Source: Oscillospiraceae bacterium
Lineage (GTDB): Bacteria > Bacillota > Clostridia > Oscillospirales > Oscillospiraceae
Direction: 5' to 3'
Assembly (NCBI GenBank): GCA_022799035.1
Contig: JAAWNQ010000021.1
Location: forward strand, 1 to 36,970
DNA length: 36,970 bases
The position numbers were made by a program, and so were the translations under genes. Positions 16,440 to 23,175 of this stretch are shown here, in pieces. Below the pieces are notes generated by a model. It searched no databases. It saw nothing but the letters and a program-made list of their open reading frames with translations, and had not been told where the DNA came from. The number at the start of each line of letters is the position of its first letter. Position 1 is the first letter of the stretch.

Positions 16440-16460
16440 GCCAGGGAAACATTTCCTGGC
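16440..16460 (-). promoter_or_regulatory. Palindrome just downstream of the predicted mglB start site
   Basis: GCCAGG and CCTGGC arms, with nearly symmetrical AAA/TTT inside them, make a 21-bp inverted repeat about 4-24 nt into the predicted mglB transcript. It could be an operator for a dimeric repressor or a 5' mRNA hairpin. It does not contain the CG centre of LacI/CcpA operators. No GalR-type repressor is encoded nearby. Confidence 0.4.
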
Positions 16461-16470
16461 TGACGCTACC

Positions 16471-16534
16471 ATTTTACTAAAGAAGGAGGGGAAAAACGAT
16501 AGAAAATTCTTGGATGTTCCATGAAAAAACTTGG
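16471..16534 (-). promoter_or_regulatory. mglB promoter with tandem activator-like direct repeats
   Basis: On the minus strand the -10 is TAAAAT (16471-16476). At 17-bp spacing the -35 is TCGTTT (16494-16499), a very poor match. Immediately upstream are GAAAATTCTTGG (16502-16513, plus strand) and GAAAAAACTTGG (16523-16534), identical at 10 of 12 positions and starting exactly 21 bp apart. A weak -35 with two same-face direct repeats is the classic layout for an AraC-type activator, so these are candidate sites for the regulator encoded at 10663-12270. The rest of 16406-16759 is AT-rich and holds the palindrome at 16440-16460, a small TCCGA/TCGGA inverted repeat at 16568-16582 and the divergent RidA promoter. 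Confidence 0.55.
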
Positions 16535-16666
16535 TTATTTGCGAAAGAAAGGCAAGGGGGGCCTCTTTCCGACACTATCGGAGCATTCGTGGAAGAAAGG
16601 GAGAATGAAGTTGAAATTTTGTGCAGTATATATAAAAAATTTCACTTAATATTGTGAGATTGCTCA

Positions 16667-16695
16667 TTGACTAAAAATAATTTTATTGTTATGAT
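16667..16695 (+). promoter_or_regulatory. Sigma-A-type promoter of the RidA-permease-aminotransferase operon
   Basis: TTGACT (16667-16672) and TATGAT (16690-16695) are 17 bp apart, near consensus. The start would be near 16702, giving a leader of about 58 nt. Confidence 0.7.
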
Positions 16696-16759
16696 AAAAG
16701 TGCAATCGGTCGAAAGGAAGACCGTGAAACCCAACGAGGAAAAAGAAGGAGGAATGAGT

Positions 16760-17131
16760 ATGGAGATCGTTCACACAGACAGGGCCCCGGCGGCCATCGG
16801 ACCCTACTCCCAGGCGGTGACGGTGGGAGGACTGCTGTTCACCTCGGGCCAGATCCCCATCGACCCGGTTACGGGGGTCATTGCGGGGGAGACGATTGAG
16901 ACCCAGGCTGAGCAGGTGATGAAGAACCTGGCCGCCGTGCTCACGGCGGCGGGGACCGGCTTTGAGAAGGCGGTGAAGACTACCTGCTTCCTGGCGGACA
17001 TGGGGGATTTTGCCGCGTTCAATGAGATCTATGGAAAATACTTTATCTCTAAGCCCGCCCGCTCCTGCATGGAGGTGGCCAAGCTGCCCAAGGGCGTGCT
17101 GTGCGAGGTGGAAGTGATTGCCCAGCTGTAA
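16760..17131 (+). CDS. RidA family enamine/imine deaminase
   Basis: 123 residues, the usual RidA (YjgF/TdcF) length. These trimers hydrolyse reactive enamine/imine intermediates released by PLP enzymes. Family landmarks are AAIGPYSQAV near the N-terminus, LFTSGQIPIDPVTG, the substrate carboxylate-binding Arg in KPARSCMEVAKLP, and the acidic residue in CEVEVIAQ. The frame has three earlier ATGs. 16760 is chosen because AGGAGG lies 7 nt upstream, whereas the ATG at 16754 is only 1 nt from it. It is the first gene of an operon with an amino-acid permease and a PLP aminotransferase, which fits a role in cleaning up products of that enzyme. Confidence 0.92.
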   Translation: MEIVHTDRAPAAIGPYSQAVTVGGLLFTSGQIPIDPVTGVIAGETIETQAEQVMKNLAAVLTAAGTGFEKAVKTTCFLADMGDFAAFNEIYGKYFISKPARSCMEVAKLPKGVLCEVEVIAQL

Positions 17132-17152
17132 AAATAGAATAGGAGGGAAATC

Positions 17153-18517
17153 ATGAGTGCAGAAAAGAAACAGACAACAAATACCAATGCGAATGCAGGG
17201 CTGTTGAGCCATTGGGGAATTCTGGCTTTGGGTGTGGGCGGCTGCATCGGAAGCGGCGTGATCTCACTGCTGGGCTATGGGATCGGCAGAACGGGACATT
17301 CTGTTTGGCTGGCCTTCGCCATCGCACTGCTGATGGGCTTTATTATCTGCATTCCGGTTTTGTTCGTCACTGGCTCCGTTTGTCTGCCGGGTGGAACTTA
17401 CTCTCTGATCACTGCTATTTTGGGGAAGAAGGTAGCAGGAATCTACATTATAACTTTCTTTTTGAATATACCAGGGATCGCCCTGTATGGCTTGGCAATG
17501 GGACAGTATATTCAGTCTTTCCTGCTGGGGGTCTCAGTACGGACGGCGGCAGTGGTGATCTTTACACTGTTCTTCTTCTATACACTCATCGGCGTAAAGG
17601 CCCTGGATAAGCTTCAGAAGGTTACCACCATGCTGCTTCTGGCGGGCTTGGCTACCTTTATCTTGGTGGGGCTTTCCAAAGCAGATTTCTCGATGGTCAA
17701 TCCGGCCACGAACCCGGAGTTCCTGATGAATGGTCCTAAGGGGCTGTTCAGCGCCGCATTTTTGCTGATGTATGCGGTAAGCCAGTCCGGCATCATGTTT
17801 TTTAGCCGCCTGGCCCGGAGGCCAAAGCACGACATTCCTTTTGCCATTGTGGGTACATCCATTGTGCTAACCGTCGTTTATCTGTGTATGAGTGTGGCTT
17901 CTTCTGCGGTGCTGCCCATTGAGCAGACAGCCAACCAACCTTTGACCTATGTGGCCAAGGAAATCCTGCCTGCGCCGGTATTTGTGTTCTTCATGATTTC
18001 CGGTCCGCTGATGGCGCTGGCTACATCCCTGTCGGCCAGCTTCATGATGTATGCAGAGCCTATCATTGTGGCAATCAATGACGGCTGGCTTCCTAAAAAA
18101 TTGGGAGTTACCAATGGAAAGGGTGCGCCCTGGGTCATCATGTTATTGGAGTATCTGGTGGTCATGATTCCCATTGCTCTGGGCTGGGATCTGGATATGA
18201 TCGCGAATAGCGTACTCCTGATCTCGGCTATCACCGGGATCCTGCAGATCATTGCATTGGCGCTGGTACCCAAAAAGTACCCGGAGGCATGGGCCAATCG
18301 GGAGTGGGGAAGAAAGCTGCCCACTTGGCTGTTTTATGCCTCGGCGGTGGTGGCCATCTGTGTCCAGTGTGCTTTGGCCCGGAACTCTATTGCCTCCATC
18401 AAGCCCTACATTGTGATTGTTACAGCGGTCGTTCTGGTTATTAGTATTCCATACTCTATCAAAATGGTTAACGCTGGTAAGATCGCAACTCGAGAGATCA
18501 ATATCAAGGACAAATAA
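17153..18517 (+). CDS. APC-family amino-acid permease
   Basis: 454 residues with about twelve hydrophobic segments. It belongs to the amino acid-polyamine-organocation superfamily: the N-terminal segment GVGGCIGSGVISLLGYGIG carries the glycine-rich TM1 motif (GxGxxIGSG) that binds the substrate backbone. AGGAGGGAAATC precedes the ATG, 21 bp after ridA. Codons use more A/T in third positions than the galactose genes, so a different history is possible. The substrate is not deducible from sequence; linkage to an aminotransferase suggests it imports the amino acid that is transaminated, or exchanges it for a product. Confidence 0.9.
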   Translation: MSAEKKQTTNTNANAGLLSHWGILALGVGGCIGSGVISLLGYGIGRTGHSVWLAFAIALLMGFIICIPVLFVTGSVCLPGGTYSLITAILGKKVAGIYIITFFLNIPGIALYGLAMGQYIQSFLLGVSVRTAAVVIFTLFFFYTLIGVKALDKLQKVTTMLLLAGLATFILVGLSKADFSMVNPATNPEFLMNGPKGLFSAAFLLMYAVSQSGIMFFSRLARRPKHDIPFAIVGTSIVLTVVYLCMSVASSAVLPIEQTANQPLTYVAKEILPAPVFVFFMISGPLMALATSLSASFMMYAEPIIVAINDGWLPKKLGVTNGKGAPWVIMLLEYLVVMIPIALGWDLDMIANSVLLISAITGILQIIALALVPKKYPEAWANREWGRKLPTWLFYASAVVAICVQCALARNSIASIKPYIVIVTAVVLVISIPYSIKMVNAGKIATREINIKDK

Positions 18518-18527
18518 GGAGTGGGAT

Positions 18528-19712
18528 ATGGGTATTGAGGAGCGAATGACAGCGGGATTCCGGGAAAAAAGAAGCGGGCTGTTCGGGACAGCGGGAGCCG
18601 GGGCTGCCAAGCCGGTGACCAATTTGGCCAGTGCGGATCTGTTCTATCCGGAGATGCCTTTTCCACCTTCTGTTCGGCAAGCGATAGCCGCCGCTCTGGA
18701 GGATCCGTCCATGGCACATTATGGACATCCATTGGGAAGAATATCGTTGCGGCAGACGATTGGGAAACGGCTGGAGAAAAAGTACGGTCATTCGGTGAAC
18801 CCGGATCAACATATTCTGGTATTTCCGGGATCAGAGTTAGCTATGCAGGTCGGAATGCTGCCCTTTCTGGAGCCGGGGGATGAGGTGCTGATCCATGATC
18901 CTGGCTATCTGGCAAACAGCATTGATCCTCAGGCCGTGGGGGCTGTTCCGATAGCGGTACCTTTGAAGGGAGAGTCCTTTTGTCTGGACATGGCCGAATT
19001 TGAAAAACGGTTGACCTCACGAACAAAAATGGTGATCCTTACATATCCAAACAATCCCACCGGGACAATCTATTCCGCTGAGGAGCTTCGAGACCTGTGT
19101 CGGTTTGTAGTCCGTCATGATCTGATTCTGTTGTGCGACATGGCCTTTGATGACTACGTCTATGATGACGGAAAGTTATTGTGGCCAGCAGCGGAGCCAG
19201 GAATGTGGGAGCGGACGGTATCCCTGTTTACGGTATCGAAAGGATGGGGCCTGTGTGGGCTGCGAGTAGGGTATATGGTGGCTGACACCCCGGTTTTGGA
19301 TGCGCTGCTGGGAAGAATCCCGGCGTTAATGGGTGGGGCGGCCAATATCGCCCAAGTGGGAGCGGAGGCGGCTTTGCGGGATGACCGACTGTTGGAGGAG
19401 AATAAACGGCGGTTGGAGATCCGGCGAAACAGTACCTATGAGCGGCTGTGTCGTGTGCCAGGACTGGCCGTGACCCTGCCCCAAGCTGGGTTTCAATTCT
19501 GGATCGATGTATCACAGTTGGGGACTGGAACTGAGGTGATTCGCTATTTGAAGGAGAACGCCCAGGTTCTGGTCAATAATGGGGCGGCGTTTGGCCCGGT
19601 CAACGGGCGAGACCGTCTGAGGCTGGTTTTTGGCTGTGTAAACGAGGAGAGTATATATGACAAAGCCATTGACCGTCTCTGCGAGGCATTAAAGAGCTAC
19701 CCTAAGAGATAA
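18528..19712 (+). CDS. PLP-dependent aminotransferase, class I/II (fold type I)
   Basis: 394 residues, typical of aspartate-aminotransferase-like enzymes. It carries ILTYPNNPTGTIYS, an Asp in LLCDMAFDDYVY for the PLP pyridine nitrogen, the Schiff-base Lys in FTVSKGWGLCGLRVGY, and a C-terminal Arg region (RDRLRLVFG) for the substrate carboxylate. The start at 18528 follows TAAGGAGTGGGAT and lies 10 bp after the permease stop; the frame is open earlier but overlaps the permease. It probably transaminates the amino acid brought in by the permease. A carbon-sulfur lyase or a specialised aminotransferase cannot be excluded. Third-position GC is lower than in flanking genes. Confidence 0.88.
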   Translation: MGIEERMTAGFREKRSGLFGTAGAGAAKPVTNLASADLFYPEMPFPPSVRQAIAAALEDPSMAHYGHPLGRISLRQTIGKRLEKKYGHSVNPDQHILVFPGSELAMQVGMLPFLEPGDEVLIHDPGYLANSIDPQAVGAVPIAVPLKGESFCLDMAEFEKRLTSRTKMVILTYPNNPTGTIYSAEELRDLCRFVVRHDLILLCDMAFDDYVYDDGKLLWPAAEPGMWERTVSLFTVSKGWGLCGLRVGYMVADTPVLDALLGRIPALMGGAANIAQVGAEAALRDDRLLEENKRRLEIRRNSTYERLCRVPGLAVTLPQAGFQFWIDVSQLGTGTEVIRYLKENAQVLVNNGAAFGPVNGRDRLRLVFGCVNEESIYDKAIDRLCEALKSYPKR

Positions 19713-19721
19713 GAAGACAAG

Positions 19722-19758
19722 AGACGCTCCCCGTCCATAGGACGGGGAGCGTCTTTTT
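19722..19758 (+). terminator. Rho-independent terminator of the aminotransferase operon
   Basis: A 15-bp perfect stem (AGACGCTCCCCGTCC and complement) with a 3-nt loop is followed by a run of T. Confidence 0.9.
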
Positions 19759-19759
19759 C

Positions 19760-19788
19760 TTGCCTTTCACGGAAATATATTCTATAAT
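19760..19788 (+). promoter_or_regulatory. Sigma-A-type promoter of the YheO-type regulator
   Basis: TTGCCT (19760-19765) and a perfect TATAAT (19783-19788) are 17 bp apart. It starts directly after the T-tract of the upstream terminator. Confidence 0.65.
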
Positions 19789-19822
19789 ATGAAAGAAATA
19801 ACAGCCCAATGGGAGGTGAAGT

Positions 19823-20482
19823 ATGAGCGAACAGATGGCGTTGACCCCGGTGGACCGGGCCATATTGGAGTCCTATAAGGCCGTACTGGACGGGTTTTCC
19901 TCCTATTTTGGGGAGGGGTATGAGATGGTGCTCCACAGCCTGGAGGATTATGACCACTCGGTGATCAAGATCGTCAACGGCTACCACACCAGCCGGGTGG
20001 AGGGAGCCCCTATCACCGATCTGGCCCTTTCCATGCTGGAGAAGATCCGTTCCCAGGGGGGGGAGCCAAAGGCGGTCACCTACTTCACCCAGAACCGGCG
20101 GGGGGAGCCCCTGAAAAGCTCCACCATCCCCATTTTGGGGGAGGGGGGCCGGATCATCGGGCTGCTGTGCATGAACTTCTATCTGAATACCCCCTTCCGG
20201 CAGGTGATCGGGGATTTTGTTCCCCTGTCCACCGAGGGGGGGGAGCTGCACGCCGAGACCTTTACCGACAACGTGGACGAGCTCATCGGCAACGCGGTGG
20301 CGGAGGTGCGCCGGCAGGTGGAGGCCGACGAGGCCGTTACGGCGTCCAACAAAAATAAGGAGATGGTCCGCCGGCTGGAGGCCAAGGGGATCTTCAATCT
20401 GAAGGACGGGGTAGCGAAGGCGGCCCAGGCCCTGCGGATCAGTAAAAATACGGTCTATCTCCATCTTCGGAATCTGAAATGA
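19823..20482 (+). CDS. YheO/DauR-type transcriptional regulator (PAS-like plus helix-turn-helix)
   Basis: 219 residues. The N-terminal YheO-like PAS domain (about 10-125) includes FGEGYEMVLHSLEDYDHSVI and the segment around RIIGLLCMNF. The C-terminal HTH (about 165-219) ends GVAKAAQALRISKNTVYLHL. Members of this family control amino-acid catabolic genes, for example DauR for D-arginine use in Pseudomonas, and often sit beside RidA-type genes. It is next to the RidA-permease-aminotransferase operon but has its own promoter and terminator. Control of that operon is a reasonable inference; the effector is unknown. GGGAGGTGAAGT precedes the ATG. Confidence 0.88.
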   Translation: MSEQMALTPVDRAILESYKAVLDGFSSYFGEGYEMVLHSLEDYDHSVIKIVNGYHTSRVEGAPITDLALSMLEKIRSQGGEPKAVTYFTQNRRGEPLKSSTIPILGEGGRIIGLLCMNFYLNTPFRQVIGDFVPLSTEGGELHAETFTDNVDELIGNAVAEVRRQVEADEAVTASNKNKEMVRRLEAKGIFNLKDGVAKAAQALRISKNTVYLHLRNLK

Positions 20483-20490
20483 AACGGAAA

Positions 20491-20518
20491 ACCGGGCCGC
20501 GGCAGCGGCCCGGTTTTT
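20491..20518. terminator. Terminator between the YheO-type regulator and spoVFB
   Basis: ACCGGGCCGC and GCGGCCCGGT form a 10-bp stem around GGCA, followed by five T on the plus strand. On the minus strand the following TTTCCG is a weaker tract that may also stop the spoVF transcript. Confidence 0.85.
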
Positions 20519-20522
20519 GTAT

Positions 20523-21113
20523 TTATTCCTTGGGCCCCAGCACCAGGGGCTGGAGCTGACGGCCCTCCAGAGCGGCGGAGACCGTGTCGGTCACAAGGGA
20601 GAAATCGGCCACCAAGGAGGTGGGCTTACCCTGGGGATCATCCTGGCGGAAGGGGACGAAGTAGACGTGCTTTTTATCCAAAAGAGCCCCAATGTTCTTT
20701 GCGGCTCCTGCCAGGGCATCGTTGGTGGAGACGGCCAGGATCAGGGGCCGGCCGTTGCGGAGGTGGGCCTTGGCCGCCAGGGTGACGGTGGTATCGGCCA
20801 CCCCCGCGGCCAGCTTGGCCAGGGTGTTGCCCGTGCAGGGGCAGATCACCAGGGCGTCCAGCAGCTTTTTGGGGCCGATGGGCTCGGCCTTGGGGAGGGT
20901 GTCGATGACCCGCTTGTCGCAGATCCGCTCCATCTCCCGCAGCCAGTTGTGGGCCTCGCCGAAGCGGGTGTCCAGGGCGGCGGAGTTCTCCGAGACGATG
21001 GGGGTGACGTCCCCGAAGCGGGCCTTTACCGCCTCCAGGGCGGACATGGCGGTGGAAAATGTACAGAAGGAGCCGCAGAAGGCAAAGCCGACGCGGCAGG
21101 GAGTTTCGTTCAT
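20523..21113 (-). CDS. spoVFB: Dipicolinate synthase subunit B
   Basis: 196 residues, a flavoprotein-like (UbiX/PanC-related) fold with VGFAFCGSFCTFSTAM at the N-terminus and CPCTGNTLAKLA in the middle, both typical of DpaB. With subunit A it makes dipicolinic acid from the dihydrodipicolinate-pathway intermediate in the mother cell, for loading into the spore core. Two starts are possible. The ATG at 21119 overlaps the spoVFA stop as ATGA, but AGGAG is only about 1 nt from it. The ATG at 21113 has good spacing and is preferred. Confidence 0.92.
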   Translation of the reverse strand: MNETPCRVGFAFCGSFCTFSTAMSALEAVKARFGDVTPIVSENSAALDTRFGEAHNWLREMERICDKRVIDTLPKAEPIGPKKLLDALVICPCTGNTLAKLAAGVADTTVTLAAKAHLRNGRPLILAVSTNDALAGAAKNIGALLDKKHVYFVPFRQDDPQGKPTSLVADFSLVTDTVSAALEGRQLQPLVLGPKE

Positions 21114-21115
21114 AA

Positions 21116-21979
21116 TCATACTCCTAACTCGGTCAATATGTTATAGATGGCGGTCTTGATGGCCAGGCCCGCGGTGACGGGGGCGGTCTTGCCGGGGAGG
21201 GAGAGGGCCCAGATGACCTTCACCCCCAGGTCGGAGGCGGCGGCAAAGTCCACCCCTCCCGGCTTGGAGGCCAGGTCGATGACCAGGCAGCCCGGTTTCA
21301 GGTCGGAGAGTTCCTCCCGTCCCAGAATGGGAACTGGGACAGTGTTGATGATGAGGTCATAGGAACACAGCCAGCCTGAAAGCTGCTCGGACCGCTCGGC
21401 CCCGCAGCCCCAGACCTGAGCCCAAGCCAGGTCGGAAAACTTCCGGGCGGCAAGGCTTACACCGGCGCCCAGACCCTTGAGCTGCTGACAAAGGACCTTT
21501 CCCAGCCGGCCCGCTCCGATGACGAGCACCCGGGCGCCGTGGAGGGTGATGGGCAGCTCCTCCATGGCGATCTGAATGGCCCCTTCGGAGGTGGGGACGG
21601 CGTTGGCGATGGCCAGCTCCTCCCGGGCAAAGTAATCCACCAGTCGAAGCCGGCGTGTATCCGCCTCCCGCTGGAGCTCCGGGGAGACCCGGCCGGCGCA
21701 GAGAAGCTGGCCGGGGCGGAGGGAATCCAGGGTCTGGGTGAGCAACACCCTCTGGTCTGAGAGGGGGGCGTTGAGAAAGTCCCCGTCGGCGGCGGGGAGA
21801 GGGAGAATGACGCAGTCGGCCATGCCTGCCCCGGAGAGACTGTCGGCCCGGAGGCTGGGCTCCACCCCCCGCTCCAGGGCGTAGGTATGTACGGTATGTC
21901 CGTCCTCGCTGAGGGCTTTGGCTAAGGTGGCCTGCCGTGGGTCCCCGCCGATGACCCAGAAATTCAAACGTTCCCGCAT
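21116..21979 (-). CDS. spoVFA: Dipicolinate synthase subunit A
   Basis: 287 residues, the usual DpaA length. The N-terminal NAD-type fold starts FWVIGGDPRQATLAKAL, and a second nucleotide-binding motif is VLVIGAGRLGKVLC, with SKPGGVDF near the end. It is the dehydrogenase-like subunit of dipicolinate synthase and marks the organism as an endospore former. It is first of a two-gene operon with spoVFB. GGAGGAAACGCCT precedes the ATG. A sigma-K-like promoter is found 30-57 bp upstream, which agrees with mother-cell expression. Confidence 0.94.
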   Translation of the reverse strand: MRERLNFWVIGGDPRQATLAKALSEDGHTVHTYALERGVEPSLRADSLSGAGMADCVILPLPAADGDFLNAPLSDQRVLLTQTLDSLRPGQLLCAGRVSPELQREADTRRLRLVDYFAREELAIANAVPTSEGAIQIAMEELPITLHGARVLVIGAGRLGKVLCQQLKGLGAGVSLAARKFSDLAWAQVWGCGAERSEQLSGWLCSYDLIINTVPVPILGREELSDLKPGCLVIDLASKPGGVDFAAASDLGVKVIWALSLPGKTAPVTAGLAIKTAIYNILTELGV

Positions 21980-22008
21980 AGGCGTTTCCTCCGTTCTGAT
22001 TGCTGGGC

Positions 22009-22036
22009 TATTCTATGCCGGAGGGGGCCGGAGGGT
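22009..22036 (-). promoter_or_regulatory. Sigma-K-like (late mother-cell) promoter of spoVFA
   Basis: On the minus strand the -10 reads CATAGAATA (22009-22017), matching the sigma-K form CATAnnnTA. An AC -35 element (22035-22036) lies 17 bp upstream. Known spoVF operons depend on sigma-K. The motif is short, so the match alone is weak, but gene and position agree. Confidence 0.55.
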
Positions 22037-22037
22037 G

Positions 22038-22078
22038 AAAAAAGGCCCTTGTCTTATCCTTAAGACAAGGGACCTTTT
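22038..22078. terminator. Terminator of the XRE regulator gene
   Basis: CCCTTGTCTTA and TAAGACAAGGG form an 11-bp stem around TCCT, extended by AAAAGG/CCTTTT flanks. On the minus strand it is followed by six T, right after the XRE gene and just upstream of the spoVFA promoter. Confidence 0.85.
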
Positions 22079-22079
22079 G

Positions 22080-22406
22080 CTATGTTCTGGGATGCTCCAC
22101 CGCCAACAAAAAGTTTTTCAGAATGGACTCGGCGTAAACCCGCTTTTCCGGCGGACAGCTTTGGAGCATATGAAACAGGGGCGGCGTTTCCTGCCGGCTT
22201 TGGGTCCCAAAGAGAATGTAGTCGGTGGAAAGCCGCAGGATCTCCGAGATCTTGCACAGGGTCGGGACAGACATGCCCTTGACCCCAAGCTCGATATCGG
22301 AGCAGAACTTTGGGGTCACCTCCAAAAGTTCGGCAAATTGTTCTCTGGTATATCCGATAAACTCCCGCTGCTTTCGGATACGGTTGCCAACACTGGACCA
22401 GTCCAT
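22080..22406 (-). CDS. XRE-family helix-turn-helix regulator
   Basis: 108 residues. An N-terminal Cro/C1-type HTH (about 5-65) contains RIRKQREFIGYTREQFAELL, then EVTPKFCSDIELGVKGMSVPTLCKISEIL, a textbook XRE pattern, followed by STDYILFG. A C-terminal extension of about 40 residues may be for oligomerisation. GGAGGGGAGG precedes the ATG. It is divergent from the zinc-ribbon membrane protein gene. The shared region carries 12-bp direct repeats around that gene's -35, so it is probably its local regulator and perhaps its own. Confidence 0.9.
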   Translation of the reverse strand: MDWSSVGNRIRKQREFIGYTREQFAELLEVTPKFCSDIELGVKGMSVPTLCKISEILRLSTDYILFGTQSRQETPPLFHMLQSCPPEKRVYAESILKNFLLAVEHPRT

Positions 22407-22462
22407 GGGCCTCCCCTCCTGTTCTTCTCATAGTTTAACCCTGAAAGTTGCGGTTATAAATA

Positions 22463-22502
22463 AACTTATAGGGTTGACTAAGTAGAACTTATAGGGTAGA
22501 AT
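22463..22502 (+). promoter_or_regulatory. Promoter with 12-bp direct-repeat operators, zinc-ribbon membrane protein gene
   Basis: TTGACT (22474-22479) and TAGAAT (22497-22502) are 17 bp apart. AACTTATAGGGT occurs perfectly twice, at 22463-22474 and 22486-22497, 23 bp apart. One copy runs into the -35 and the other fills the spacer and touches the -10. A bound protein would block RNA polymerase; the divergent XRE regulator is the obvious candidate. Confidence 0.6.
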
Positions 22503-22565
22503 AAACGGGCCCGGACCTCCTTGTGGGGGGAGGAAAGGAAATAGAAAGAGAAGGAGAGAAGACCT

Positions 22566-23123
22566 ATGATCTGTCCCAAATGTGGCAAGGAAAACCCGGA
22601 AAACACGCGGAACTGCTCAGAATGCGGCACGGCTTTGACCGTTCCGCCCAGTGAGTGGGGAGGAATAGAGGAAGGCCGCGTGGCGGCTTTTGTGGGAAAC
22701 AACCAACCTTACTATGTGACCAAATGGAAGATGATGAAGGGAACGGGGAGTAAGGTGAGTTGGAACTGGTGCGGCTTTCTGCTGAGCACATACTGGCTGA
22801 TGTACCGGAAGCTGTACGTGGTAGCGGCCATCAAGTTTGTGGCGGATATCATTCTGTCCATGTTGGGAACACTGGGAACGGTGGTTTCCCTGGCCCTTTG
22901 GGTGTGTATGGGGCTTTTCGGAAACTACCTCTACTTTCAACACATGGAGAAATGTCTTCGGGAAGCCGATCTGCTGAACGAGGGGGAACGGGCGGTCTAT
23001 CTGTCCAAAAAGGGGGGAACCACCATCGTACCGGTGGTGATCCTGCTGGTCCTCTATGTGGGGTTGATCCTGCTCATTGGGATCGGAGTCGCGGCCTTGC
23101 TGGGCGCCAACTACTATTATTGA
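22566..23123 (+). CDS. Zinc-ribbon membrane protein, DUF2628-like
   Basis: 185 residues. An N-terminal zinc ribbon has CPKCGKENPENTRNCSECG (two CxxC pairs, residues 3-21). A cytoplasmic segment follows with KVSWNWCGFLLSTYWLMYRK, a pattern typical of DUF2628 proteins. There are then about four hydrophobic segments, the last near the C-terminus, which ends in several Tyr. Function is unknown; such proteins are small inner-membrane proteins often under local regulators. AGAAGGAGAGAAGACCT precedes the ATG. It has its own promoter with probable operators and its own terminator. Confidence 0.82.
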   Translation: MICPKCGKENPENTRNCSECGTALTVPPSEWGGIEEGRVAAFVGNNQPYYVTKWKMMKGTGSKVSWNWCGFLLSTYWLMYRKLYVVAAIKFVADIILSMLGTLGTVVSLALWVCMGLFGNYLYFQHMEKCLREADLLNEGERAVYLSKKGGTTIVPVVILLVLYVGLILLIGIGVAALLGANYYY

Positions 23124-23132
23124 GCACAAAAA

Positions 23133-23173
23133 AGCCGCCTCTGTCCACAAGGGACAGAGGCGGCTCTTTTTTT
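23133..23173. terminator. Bidirectional terminator between the zinc-ribbon gene and asnA
   Basis: AGCCGCCTCTGTCC and its complement form a 14-bp stem with a 5-nt loop. It is flanked by A-rich sequence on the left and a T-run on the right, so it works for both convergent genes. Confidence 0.9.
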
Positions 23174-23175
23174 CA

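Noticed and set aside
16440-16460. CcpA/LacI-type catabolite operator at mglB
   Set aside because: The palindrome lacks the central CG and the TGnAAnCG pattern expected for cre or GalR-type sites.
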